Origin: Prauserella halophila
Lineage (GTDB): Bacteria > Actinomycetota > Actinomycetes > Mycobacteriales > Pseudonocardiaceae
NCBI RefSeq assembly: GCF_024171895.1
Contig: NZ_JAMTCQ010000009.1
Span: forward strand, 1,117,285 to 1,181,284
Length of the DNA stretch: 64,000 nt
Direction: 5' to 3'
How positions within the stretch are numbered: position 1 is the stretch's first letter; every line of letters starts with the position of its first letter. Positions 16,411-26,800 of the stretch are shown here, piece after piece. The translations under genes were made by a program, and so were the position numbers. The notes under the pieces were generated by a model. It was not told where the DNA came from, searched no databases, and was given only the letters and a program-made list of their open reading frames with translations.

Positions 16411-17025
16411 TCAGCCGCAGGCCTTCGTCTGGTTCGCGCCGTAGGTGGCCTGCTCCCTGGTGAACTTATCTCCGGCGGAGCTGGACAGTTGCTGGATCAG
16501 TCTCGAGCACGAGAAGGACGTGTAGTCCAGGTAATCCTTGGCGGAGGTTGCTGCCTGCTCGTTCCAGTCCACGTCGAGGGTGCCGACTGCCTGGGTCGCG
16601 ACGTCCTTCGGGTAGTCATCTCCGGCGGAGCTCGACAGCTGCTGGATCAGCCCGTCCCGCGAGAAGGCCGTGTAGCCCAAGTAGTCCTGGGCCGCCCGGA
16701 CCGCTTGCTGCACCTGCGGGGGAAGTTGGGGTGAGGTCGGCTGCTCCGAAGTGGTGGGCTGCTCTGAAGCTGTGGGCTGCTCGGTGCTGGTCGGCTGCTC
16801 GGTCGACGTGTCCTGACTGGAGGGTTGCTGCCGGCTCGTGTCGCTGCCCGTCGCCACGCTGGGCGCAGAGTTGCCGTCGTCGCCGTTGGTCATCGCTGCG
16901 ATGATGATGATCAATGCGGCGAGACTGCCGAGGAACCACGGCCACTTGCGGCGCCGTTTCGGTTGCTGCGTCGGCGGTTGCTGCGTCGGCTGTTGCGGGT
17001 AGGGCGGGTTGTTCGGAACAGACAT
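16411..17025 (-). CDS. Ltp-family membrane-anchored protein
   Basis: 204 residues: cytoplasmic Pro/Gln-rich tail (YPQQPTQQPPTQQP), KRRRKWPWF then one membrane helix (LGSLAALIIIIAAM), a Thr/Glu/Gln/Ser-rich spacer, and two copies of the roughly 45-residue Ltp domain (DYLGYTAFSRDGLIQQLSS and DYLDYTSFSCSRLIQQLSS, each followed by SAGD). The domain is named after the superinfection-exclusion lipoprotein of phage TP-J34, which blocks phage DNA injection. In actinobacteria it is common on cell-surface proteins. A defence role is possible, not proven. Part of its 3' end is duplicated at 10931-11007. Confidence 0.8.
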   Translation of the reverse strand: MSVPNNPPYPQQPTQQPPTQQPKRRRKWPWFLGSLAALIIIIAAMTNGDDGNSAPSVATGSDTSRQQPSSQDTSTEQPTSTEQPTASEQPTTSEQPTSPQLPPQVQQAVRAAQDYLGYTAFSRDGLIQQLSSSAGDDYPKDVATQAVGTLDVDWNEQAATSAKDYLDYTSFSCSRLIQQLSSSAGDKFTREQATYGANQTKACG

Positions 17026-17210
17026 CAGTGCTTCCTTTCGCGGGTTGCCGTGTACAGCCGTCGTTCGGTGTGCGACACGTGTGAGCTGTGGTTATGGGAA
17101 TGCGTGCGGCATCGTGTCGCCGCTGTTACCTGTGGTCGCCGGACTCGGCTGGAGGTGTCAGGAACTGTCTGGTTCCTGCCCGCTGACCAAGGCTTTTCGC
17201 GTCACCGCAC

Positions 17211-17880
17211 TCAGTCTTCCGGGGCGTCGCGGTCGGGCGGGTCCTCGGCGAGCCACGCGCGCGGTCGGGCGAGTAGGTGGCGCAGCGCGGCGATCGCTGG
17301 GTATGACCCCGCGACTCGGCCCACGACGGGTAGTCGATGAGCGTGAGTGCGTCGACGATGTCCCGGTCGGTGTACACCACGTCGCGTGCGTCAATCAATC
17401 GGTCGCGGTACGGGGTCGCGTTCGAGTCGAGGAGTCACGAGCCGCAGTCGGCGACGATCTCGACGCGGCCGCCGAGCAGGCGCACCTGCTGCGCGTGCGT
17501 CCACTCGTGCCGCACGATGTCGGCGACGCGGTCGCACGGCTGGTCCTCGTCGATGGACACGTTGCCGTTGTCGTACTCGACATAGCCGGAGCAGTTGGTG
17601 GGTATCTCGTCGGCTGGCACGACGGACCAGCGGGCGGGGTTGCTGACGAGCTCGCGGATCGCGTCGGCGAGCTCGTCGTTCCAGACGCACTCGGCTGGCG
17701 GGGTCGGGCCAGTCGTGGCGGTCGGCGGCATGGCCGCGGCTCGGGCGAGATCGTCTGGGCGGCTGAACCGATCAGGGTCACGACGGGGTACGTCGCGATG
17801 ATCGGCCACATGGCGAGCCGGGGTCAGATGCTGGCGGACGGTGCGTGGGCGCCGCGGGTGCGGCTCGTCGAGTCGACGGC
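17211..17880 (-). pseudogene. Metalloprotease-like protein (HEWTH motif), multiply disrupted
   Basis: Reading leftward: a membrane-like start PIIATYPVVTLIGSAAQTI in one frame, then AECVWNDELADAIRELV through DIVRHEWTHAQQVRLLGG and VEIVADCGS in a second. An in-frame TGA stands at 17435-17437 where related sequences would have Trp, then LLDSNATPYRDRLIDARDV and DIVDALTLIDYPSWAES. A third frame finally supplies YPAIAALRHLLARPRAWLAE to a stop at 17211. The HExxH-type zinc motif survives but two frameshifts and one nonsense codon show loss of function. Confidence 0.7.
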
Positions 17881-18006
17881 AGACGCGGGCGAGTGTGCGG
17901 TGTGCGCGAGCAAATGGACCGTTTTCGGACCACCGCGCCCGTGGGGCTTCGTGGAGAGCAGGCTGCGCATCTTCTGACCTGCAGAAACTGCAGGCCAGAG
18001 AGAGGG

Positions 18007-18080
18007 CGCCCCCGGCAGGACTCGAACCTGCGACCTAGAGATTAGAAGGCTCTTGCTCTATCCAACTGAGCTACGGAGGC
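18007..18080 (-). tRNA. tRNA-Arg (anticodon TCT)
   Basis: 74 nt on the minus strand. Acceptor GCCTCCG pairs with CGGGGGC (one G-U). The D-arm AGCTCAGTTGGATAGAGC, anticodon loop CTTCTAA with TCT, and T-loop GGTTCGAGTCC are all recognisable. CCA is not encoded. It borders the remnant-rich island on its 3' side, a usual integration position. Confidence 0.95.
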
Positions 18081-18540
18081 CCGGCGTGACCGTACCGACC
18101 GCGGTGAGTCAGCTTAGTCATCGCCGCACGTGTGATCGCTCGATGTGTCCGATTCGTTTCACTCGTGTCCCGCGGTGCTGTGTGGATCACATTCGGTGGA
18201 CCGCATTCGGCGGACCACACGGACGGCCGCAGTGCGGCCGTCGCGTCCGTATCACCGACACGTCGGCGGAGGTGAGTCGACCACGCACGATCGCCAGGAT
18301 ACCGACGGGCTGTCTCGTTCGTGAGTGGTGGCCGCGGGAACGGTGGCCGAGCCGCGGCGGGTGCCGTGGGGGCGCCGGGCGCGGGGCAGAGCGCGGGGAG
18401 CACGCTCCGGCATACGGCGCCCCCACGGCGCGGTCACGCTCGGGGCGACGTGACCGCTTCCGGGCCGGCTTCCGTGGTGTCACGGGTTCCCCTTCCGTGA
18501 CATCCGCACGGGCCGGCCGGGATCGGGGAAGACGGAGGCG
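18081..18540. other. Gene-free region with a 21-bp palindrome
   Basis: No convincing gene in 460 bp between the tRNA and the inhibitor gene. GACGGCCGCA (18222-18231) and TGCGGCCGTC (18233-18242) form a perfect palindrome around G18232; just before it CATTCGGYGGACC is repeated in tandem. The tRNA promoter should lie near its right end of transcription, immediately above 18080. Confidence 0.5.
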
Positions 18541-18999
18541 TCACTCCCAGATTTGAATCGCCCGTACGACGTACGGCGCCTGTGGAACGAACGTCCCCGG
18601 GCCCGGATAGGTACTGAAATCCGCCTGGGTGGCACATTCCCGGTCCTGGTACACCGTGATGTGACGTTCCATTCGGGTAGCGAACGAGTGTGCCTCCATA
18701 GCATTATCGAGTGCTACGCAGTCGTCGGTGTGTGTATTTCGGAGATCGAATCGCTGGAGCTTTCCGCCGTAGAACTCGTCCTGCCAGGCACAGAATTCTC
18801 CCGAGTCGCAGGCGAACTCCGGGTGGTCCGGCTGCGGTGACGCGGCTGAGGATGCGGCTGAGGACGGGGTCGCGGCAGGTGCGGCCGGACCCTGGGCCGT
18901 CCCTGCCGCGGCCGGTGTCGCCAGTCCGGCCGTCGCCGCGGCGACGCTGAGCAGAACGGCGGGCAGGGCGGTGCGGAAGGTGACATGACGTCGAGTCAT
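18541..18999 (-). CDS. Secreted peptidase inhibitor family I36-type protein
   Basis: 152 residues. Signal peptide MTRRHVTFRTALPAVLLSVA ending near ATPAAAGTA, then an Ala/Pro/Ser linker and a crystallin-like domain: CDSGEFCAWQDEFYGGKLQ, four to five Cys, final PYVVRAIQIWE. This fits the I36 (SMPI-type metalloprotease inhibitor) family of Streptomyces-like secreted proteins. GGGGGAG precedes ATG 18999; an upstream in-frame start would spoil the signal peptide. Single gene. Confidence 0.75.
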   Translation of the reverse strand: MTRRHVTFRTALPAVLLSVAAATAGLATPAAAGTAQGPAAPAATPSSAASSAASPQPDHPEFACDSGEFCAWQDEFYGGKLQRFDLRNTHTDDCVALDNAMEAHSFATRMERHITVYQDRECATQADFSTYPGPGTFVPQAPYVVRAIQIWE

Positions 19000-19088
19000 C
19001 GGTTTCTCCCCCAGAGGTGAATCGTCGGGTTGGGTCGGATCCAACGATGGCGAACGTCGACCGGAATGTCAGCAGGAAAACGCGATTC

Positions 19089-19157
19089 TGTGGACAACTC
19101 GCGATGTTCGACTCGTTCGAGTTACGGGCACCTACTCATGTTCGGCGGTTGTCCACA
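19089..19157. promoter_or_regulatory. Inverted pair of DnaA-box-like sites
   Basis: TGTGGACAA (19089-19097) and TTGTCCACA (19149-19157) exactly match the actinobacterial DnaA box in opposite orientation, 51 bp apart, in the intergenic region before ctaG. Two more such sites precede ssb. Confidence 0.5.
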
Positions 19158-19274
19158 GATTCTCGGAAGCCGCTTGTGGCGCGTGGCGATCGCTGCTAGT
19201 CGAGCGCGAGCGTGCCCGGCATCACGCGGTGACCGGCGGGACCGCACGCTGACGCTCGGCCTACCCTCATAGGC

Positions 19275-21290
19275 GTGTCCACCGAAGCCGACCTCGAGTC
19301 CGACGTCCGCGCGCCACGCGGGGCGGGCATCGCACCTCTCCTGGCCGTCGGCGCGCTCCTCGGCGTCGTCGTCGCGGTCGGACTGGTCGCGCTGACGGGC
19401 GGGCTCGGGGCAGTCGCCGGCATCTCCGACCCCGGCCCTCTCACCACCTACGGCATCACCGCCGTCCGGGTCGCGGCCGACCTGGCCTCGGCGGTGTGTA
19501 TCGGGTCGCTCCTGCTGGCCGCCTTCCTGGTGCCGCCCCAGCGCTCCGGCATCCTCGCCGTCGACGGCTACGCGGCCGTACGCACGGCCGGTTACGCCGC
19601 GTGGGCCTGGTTCGTCCTCGCCCTGACCTCGGTGTTCTTCGTCGCCGCCGACGGTGCCGGCCGCCCGGTCACCGAGCTGCTCGACCCCGATGCCTTCCTC
19701 AACTTCGTCGGGGCCATCGAACAGCCCAAGGCCTGGCTCATCACCTCGGGCATCGCGCTGCTGCTCGCCCTCGGCTGCCGACTGGTGCTGACGTGGAACT
19801 GGACGACGGTGCTGTTCTTCGTGTCGGTCTTCGGGCTCGTCCCGGTCGCCGTGACCGGACACTCCGCCAGTGGCGGCTCGCACGACATGGCCACGAACAG
19901 CCTGCTGTACCACCTGCTCGGTGCCGCACTGTGGGTCGGCGGGCTCATCGCGCTCCTCGCGCACGGGCGCAGGCGCGGGGCCCACCTGACGCTTGCCGCG
20001 ACCCGGTTCTCGAAGGTCGCGCTGGTCGCATGGATCGTGATGGCCGCCTCCGGGATCATCAACGCACTCGTGCGGGTGGCGCCGGGGGACCTGCTCACCA
20101 CCGACTACGGCCTGCTCGTGCTGGCAAAAGGCGTTCTGCTCGCGATGCTCGGCGTGTTCGGTCAGCAGCAGCGCAGCCGCAGCATCGCGGGTCTGCGCGA
20201 CGGTGCGGGCGGCGGTCAGCTGCTGCGCCTCGCCGGCGTCGAGGTGCTGATCATGCTCGTCACGATCGGCCTCGCCGCGGCGCTCGCGCGTACCCCGCCA
20301 CCGGCCGAGATCGCCGCCGAGCCGTCGACGGTCGAGTTGCTGCTGGGCTACGAGCTCGCCGGTGAGCCCACGTTCTGGACGCTGCTCACCGCGTGGCGGT
20401 TCGACCTCGTCTACGGCACCGCGGCAATCGTGCTCGCGGGCGTGTACCTGGCCGGTGTGCGCAGGCTGCGCCGTCGCGGTGACGCCTGGCCCGTGGGCCG
20501 CACCTGGGCCTGGGTGCTCGGCTGCGCCATGTTGCTGGTGGCGACCTCGTCCGGAATCGGGCGCTACTCGCCGTCGATGTTCAGCATGCACATGGTGAGT
20601 CACATGTTCCTGTCGATGGGCGTGCCCGTGCTTCTCGTCCTCGGCGGGCCGGTCACGTTGGCACTGCGTGCGCTGCCGACCGCGGGCAGGAACGCGCCTC
20701 CCGGACCCCGGGAGTGGCTGCTGGCGTTGGTCCACTCGCCCGTGACCCGCGTGCTGACCAACCCGGTGGTGGCGACGCTGCTGTTCGTCGGGTCGTTCTA
20801 CGGTCTCTACTACTCGGGGATGTTCGACTCCGCGCTGAACTATCACTGGGCACACCTGGCGATGAAGGCCCACTTCCTGCTGGCCGGTTACGTCTTCTAC
20901 TGGCCGGTGATCGGCATCGACCCGTCGCCGCGCCGGCTGCCGCACCTGGCCAAGCTCGGCATGGTGTTCGTGTCGATGCCGTTCCACGCGTTCTTCGGCG
21001 TGACGCTCATGAACATGCAGACCGTGATCGGGGCGTCGTTCTACCGGGGACTCGGTCTGCCCTGGATCGACGACCTGCTGCTCGACCAGCGGACCGGTGG
21101 CGGCATCGCGTGGGCGACGGGTGAGATTCCCGTGGTGGTCGTGATGGTCGCGCTGCTCGTCCAGTGGGCCAGGGCCGACGACCGCGAGGCGCGCCGCCGT
21201 GACCGGCGGGAAGAGGTCACGGGCGGGCAGGATCTGGCCGCCTACAACGCGATGCTCAAGGAGCTCGCGAGCGGCAACCGGCGCGAGTAG
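19275..21290 (+). CDS. ctaG: CopD-CtaG fusion membrane protein (copper/cytochrome oxidase assembly)
   Basis: 671 residues, about 15 membrane segments. The N-terminal half (to about 350) is CopD-like copper-import, with GHSASGGSHDMATNSLLYHL and several His/Met. The C-terminal half is caa3-type CtaG: FSMHMVSHMFLSMGVPVLLV, LNYHWAHLAMKAHFLLAGYV, PFHAFFGVTLMNM. Function is copper delivery to cytochrome c oxidase. GTG 19275 lies 7 nt after TACCCT (19262-19267), so the mRNA is probably leaderless. Other oxidase-related genes (CtaJ, DUF5130) are in the second half of the same core block. Confidence 0.88.
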   Translation: MSTEADLESDVRAPRGAGIAPLLAVGALLGVVVAVGLVALTGGLGAVAGISDPGPLTTYGITAVRVAADLASAVCIGSLLLAAFLVPPQRSGILAVDGYAAVRTAGYAAWAWFVLALTSVFFVAADGAGRPVTELLDPDAFLNFVGAIEQPKAWLITSGIALLLALGCRLVLTWNWTTVLFFVSVFGLVPVAVTGHSASGGSHDMATNSLLYHLLGAALWVGGLIALLAHGRRRGAHLTLAATRFSKVALVAWIVMAASGIINALVRVAPGDLLTTDYGLLVLAKGVLLAMLGVFGQQQRSRSIAGLRDGAGGGQLLRLAGVEVLIMLVTIGLAAALARTPPPAEIAAEPSTVELLLGYELAGEPTFWTLLTAWRFDLVYGTAAIVLAGVYLAGVRRLRRRGDAWPVGRTWAWVLGCAMLLVATSSGIGRYSPSMFSMHMVSHMFLSMGVPVLLVLGGPVTLALRALPTAGRNAPPGPREWLLALVHSPVTRVLTNPVVATLLFVGSFYGLYYSGMFDSALNYHWAHLAMKAHFLLAGYVFYWPVIGIDPSPRRLPHLAKLGMVFVSMPFHAFFGVTLMNMQTVIGASFYRGLGLPWIDDLLLDQRTGGGIAWATGEIPVVVVMVALLVQWARADDREARRRDRREEVTGGQDLAAYNAMLKELASGNRRE

Positions 21291-21338
21291 CACGGCGTAC
21301 CGACGATTTCGGCGTGATCCGGCCTCGCCGCGGCCGGG

Positions 21339-21366
21339 TTGTCCACGTCGCCGTCGGTTGTCCACA
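21339..21366 (+). promoter_or_regulatory. Two DnaA-box-like sites before ssb
   Basis: TTGTCCACG (21339-21347) and TTGTCCACA (21358-21366) in direct orientation, 19 bp apart, about 80 bp upstream of the single-strand-binding protein gene. The second shares a 14-base match (TTGTCCACAGATTC) with the site at 19149. Confidence 0.5.
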
Positions 21367-21447
21367 GATTCGCCGCGGCGGCGTTCTCGGCCGTACTCGC
21401 AGGGCACGGTGGAACTCACCGAACATCCCGGCGAGAAAGGAACGGCA

Positions 21448-21888
21448 ATGGCGATCGGCGAGACCACGGTGACCGTGGTGGGCAACATCTCCAGCGACGT
21501 GTTCATGAAGGACACCCACAGCGGCGCGGTGGCCGCATTCTGGCTGCGCAGCAATGAGCGGCGCTACGACAAGGAAGCAGGGGAGTGGTGCAACGGCCGG
21601 TCCCTCGCGGTGCGGGTCTCGTGCTGGCGGCGGCTCGCGGAGAACGTGCGGGACTCGCTGGCCAAGGGCGACCCCGTCGTCGTGACCGGCCGCTTGTACA
21701 CCACCGAGTTCGTCACGGACGGCCAGTCCCGCACCGTGACCGAACTGGATGCGCAGGCCGTGGGGCCGAATCTGTCGTGGTGCACGAGCGGTGTCCAGCG
21801 CAGTCCCCGGGGCAAGAAGCGTCCTGAAGCTGGTCACAGCGCTGTGGAACCGGGAGAGCCGGTGGCGGCGGCCGTTCCGGCGGCCTGA
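21448..21888 (+). CDS. ssb: Single-stranded DNA-binding protein (SSB-like, second paralogue type)
   Basis: 146 residues with an OB-fold: TTVTVVGNISSDVFMK, AAFWLRSNERRYDKEAGEW, SLAVRVSCWRRLAENV, KGDPVVVTGRLYT. The C-terminus is short, ends AAAVPAA and lacks the acidic DDDIPF-type tip of primary SSB, so it is an accessory paralogue, as with the SSB-like gene beside ettA in mycobacteria. GAGAAAGGA precedes ATG 21448. Confidence 0.85.
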   Translation: MAIGETTVTVVGNISSDVFMKDTHSGAVAAFWLRSNERRYDKEAGEWCNGRSLAVRVSCWRRLAENVRDSLAKGDPVVVTGRLYTTEFVTDGQSRTVTELDAQAVGPNLSWCTSGVQRSPRGKKRPEAGHSAVEPGEPVAAAVPAA

Positions 21889-21972
21889 GTGTGCCCGTGG
21901 CGGCCGAGTGCCGAGCCGCGGATCCTGGTTCGGAGAAGGCGAGGCGCCGTCAGCCGGTTCGCGGCTCGGCTC

Positions 21973-21978
21973 TACGAT
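21973..21978 (+). promoter_or_regulatory. -10 element of ettA
   Basis: TACGAT ends 6 nt before the ettA ATG, with no Shine-Dalgarno in between, the layout of a leaderless transcript. Confidence 0.45.
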
Positions 21979-21984
21979 CGCGGT

Positions 21985-23661
<1,677 letters not shown>

Positions 23662-23819
23662 TCACCCGGCCCAGGGACCGCTGCGACGTTGGATAGGGTC
23701 GGTCTCTCGCGAGTCGGCGGCCGGGCCGCGCAGCCCGAGTAGGGGTGTGCAGGTCCGAACCGCCGGCTCGTCGGCACGCCCGTCTGCAGGAATGGAAGGC
23801 CTCACAGAGCGGAGTCCCC

Positions 23820-26800
23820 GTGGTTGCCACTGAGTCGGCCGGCACGCACGTGGTCAACGGCCGCGACACTGCGGTTCCTCGCGGTGTGCACCGAGAAGAC
23901 GCCACTCCCGGCGGCGCAGGCGACCTGTCCGCGGTGGAGCAACTCCTGCACCGTGCCGACACGATGGAGTGGCGGGCGCCCGAGCTCGCCGCGATCCTCG
24001 GTGAGCGGGCCGCGAGCCTGGCGGAATCCGCGGGCGCGAACGCGCTGTGGGTGCGCGCCGAAGCCACCGTCGTGCATGCCCACGTCCTGCTCGGTCATCG
24101 CGCGTCGACGGTGGGTCGCGCCGTTGCCGCGTTACGTGCCGCGGAGGACGCGGAACTGCCGGTGATCGCCGCGCAGATCCGCACCGACCTGGCGGTGTGT
24201 GCACGCAGCGTCGGTGCACCCCTGACCGGACTGGCCATTCTGCGACCCGTGCTCACCGTGGGCGGCCTGTCGACCGTGCGCCGTGCGACCGCGCTGTGTC
24301 ACCTGGTCGGCTGCCTCGGCACGCTCGGGCGGAAGGCCGAGCTCGACCGGGTCCTACTCGAAGGCGACCGCCTCGTGGCAGGCGATGCCACCCTCGACGA
24401 GGACGACAAGCTCATGGCGCGGGGCATGATCCGGCTCGGGGTGTCCGCGCACCGCAGACGGCACGGCGACACGATGGGCGCCGCCGACGCGGCCAGGACC
24501 GGCATCGGCCTGCTCGACCGGATGGCCGACCCGTCCCGCGACGGCGGAGTCGCCAGGGTCCGCCTCGTCCTCGAACTCGTGTGCTCGCTGCTGGACCGTG
24601 GTGATGGCGAGCCGGCGCTGGAAGCCGCGCAGCCGCTGCTCGACGAGCCGGAGCGCGCCGCCGCCGTTGCGCCGACCGCATGGCTCCGCACGGCGCTGGC
24701 CACCCGGGTCCTGCTGACCAACGGCGCGGCCGAAACCGCAGCCACGATGCTGCGCGATGCGTTGTACGGCGTCGTGCGCCACGACCTCGATGCGATCGTC
24801 TCGCGGCTCTGGCTGGAACTGGCGAACGTCGAGGAGCGCATCGGTGACCCCGCCGAAGCCGTGACGTGTCTGCACAACGCGCGTGCCGCCGAGCAGCGGG
24901 ACGCCCGCGCACGCAGCCAGGCGCGCGCGGTACTGCACGGCGAGTTCGGCTCGGGGGAACAGGCGCCGGTGGACCTGGCGGAGATCGTCACGTCGGCGCG
25001 TCCCCAGCAGGCCACCTCCGGTGCTCGGGCCGCGGAGGCGCCGGCGGTCGACGGAGCCACCGCTGTTCACGACACTGCGTTCAGCACCGCCGCCGTCGAC
25101 GCGGCGGCCCTCGATGCCGATCCCCAGACCGCGGCAGGCCGGCCCGCGCCGGGCGGTGCTCCGACCGGTACGAACGGCGCTGCGGTCGTGAACGGTCATC
25201 CACCGGTGAACGGACACGGCGCAGTGAACGGACACGGTGCAGTGAACGGACACGGTGCAGTGAACGGACACGGCGCAACGGCCGGAGACGGTGCGGCCGC
25301 CGCCGAAGCGACCATGGTGATGCCGGCGGTACCGCGTTCCGACGAACCGGCCCGCGACGAGTCCGCTGCTGTGGCCCCGGCCGATGCGGCGACGACCGGT
25401 CCGTCGGGGACCGGTGAGACCACCTCGACGAGTGCGGCCGCCGACACGGCAGCCGGGCAATCGGATGCCGCAGAGGAGAAGGCCGAGTCGGCCGGGCAGG
25501 CCGACGCAACGTCCTCCGAGCAGGGTGCGCCGCGCAAGCGCCGGCGGCACGACGTCGACCACGGCTCGGTCGCCGCGCGCTCGGTGCTGGACCGCCTGGG
25601 CATTGCACCGTCTGGTGGCGGTCGCCGCCGAGCAGCGGCGTCCGACTCACCGGACACCGGTGACAGCCGGGAACCGGGCCCGCTTCCCGGTTCTCCACTG
25701 TCGGGGTTGTCGCTTCCGGGTTCGTCGGTGCTGGGTTCGTTGTCGCCGGGCTCGTCGTCGTTCGTGTCGCCGGTGCTCGACTCGTTCGCGTCCGACTCTC
25801 CGGTACCCGAATCCCCGATGCCCGACTCTCCCGTATCAGCACCGTCATCGACGGTGGACAGCGGAGCAGCGACCGCTTCGCAGGCCGGACCGGGCCACAC
25901 CGACGTGTCTGACGCGGTGGATTCGGCGGCGTCCGATGTCCTGGATTCATGGGCCGCCGGGGCCAGTGTCGAACCGATCCTCGCCGCGGCGACCGCCTCC
26001 GCACCCCAGACGGACGATGCGACGGCGATCATTCCCGCGATCACCGACGACGCCCTGGCGGCGTCGGCGCACGCCGGTACCACCGGTACCGGCACCGGGG
26101 GTGGAGTCGATAGCCGCGGTGACCACGGGATCGGCCGTCACGGCGAAACCGGTCCTCGCGGTGATACCGGCCGTCACGGTGATACCGGCCGTCACGGTGA
26201 TACCGGCCGTCACGGTGATACCGGCCGTCACAGTGACATCGGCCGTCACAGCGCTACGGACCGCGATGCCCCCACGAGCCATGGAACGACGAACCATGGC
26301 ATGGCCGACCACGGCGGCGGTGCCGCGGAGGACCCCGTCGGCGACCCGTGGCTGCCGCGGGTCAAGCTGCCGCCGCCGTTGCTGCCGACGGACGCACTCG
26401 GCGCCGGTGACGAATCGGTCGGTACCGGTGACGGCGCGACGGCGGGGTCCGACGCTGCGCTCGCCCCCGGGTCACCCGCCGCGGACACGCCGGCCGCACA
26501 CCCGCAGCCTGCCGACCTGCCGACCGGGGCCGCCGCGACCGGGCCTGCCGACCTGTCGACCGCCGGGATGCCGGCCGGTGAGTCGCAGCCGAGCTTCCCC
26601 GCTGCTCCCACGGTGGATCCTGCGGTCCCCGGGAGCGGCGCGGACAGCGGGAGCGGCGCGGACGCCGGTAACGGCGCCGAGACTGTGAGCGGTGCGGAGA
26701 CCGGTCATGGCACCGAACCCGCCGCGACCACGGATCCGGCGTTCACCGCAGCAGGCGGGTCCGAACCCACCGGCCCGGATTCCCCGGCCGGAACCGGTGT

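Noticed and set aside
17009-17977. 322-codon plus-strand frame over the metalloprotease region
   Set aside because: The minus strand carries a readable HEWTH protein across several frames; the plus frame is its shadow.
19089-21366. Replication origin from clustered DnaA boxes
   Set aside because: Only four boxes over 2.2 kb, no AT-rich unwinding region and no dnaA/dnaN genes; a regulatory role is more plausible.
19122-21554. 810-codon minus-strand frame opposite ctaG
   Set aside because: Composition dominated by Arg/His/Gln/Glu with no domains; complementary frame of a membrane protein gene.
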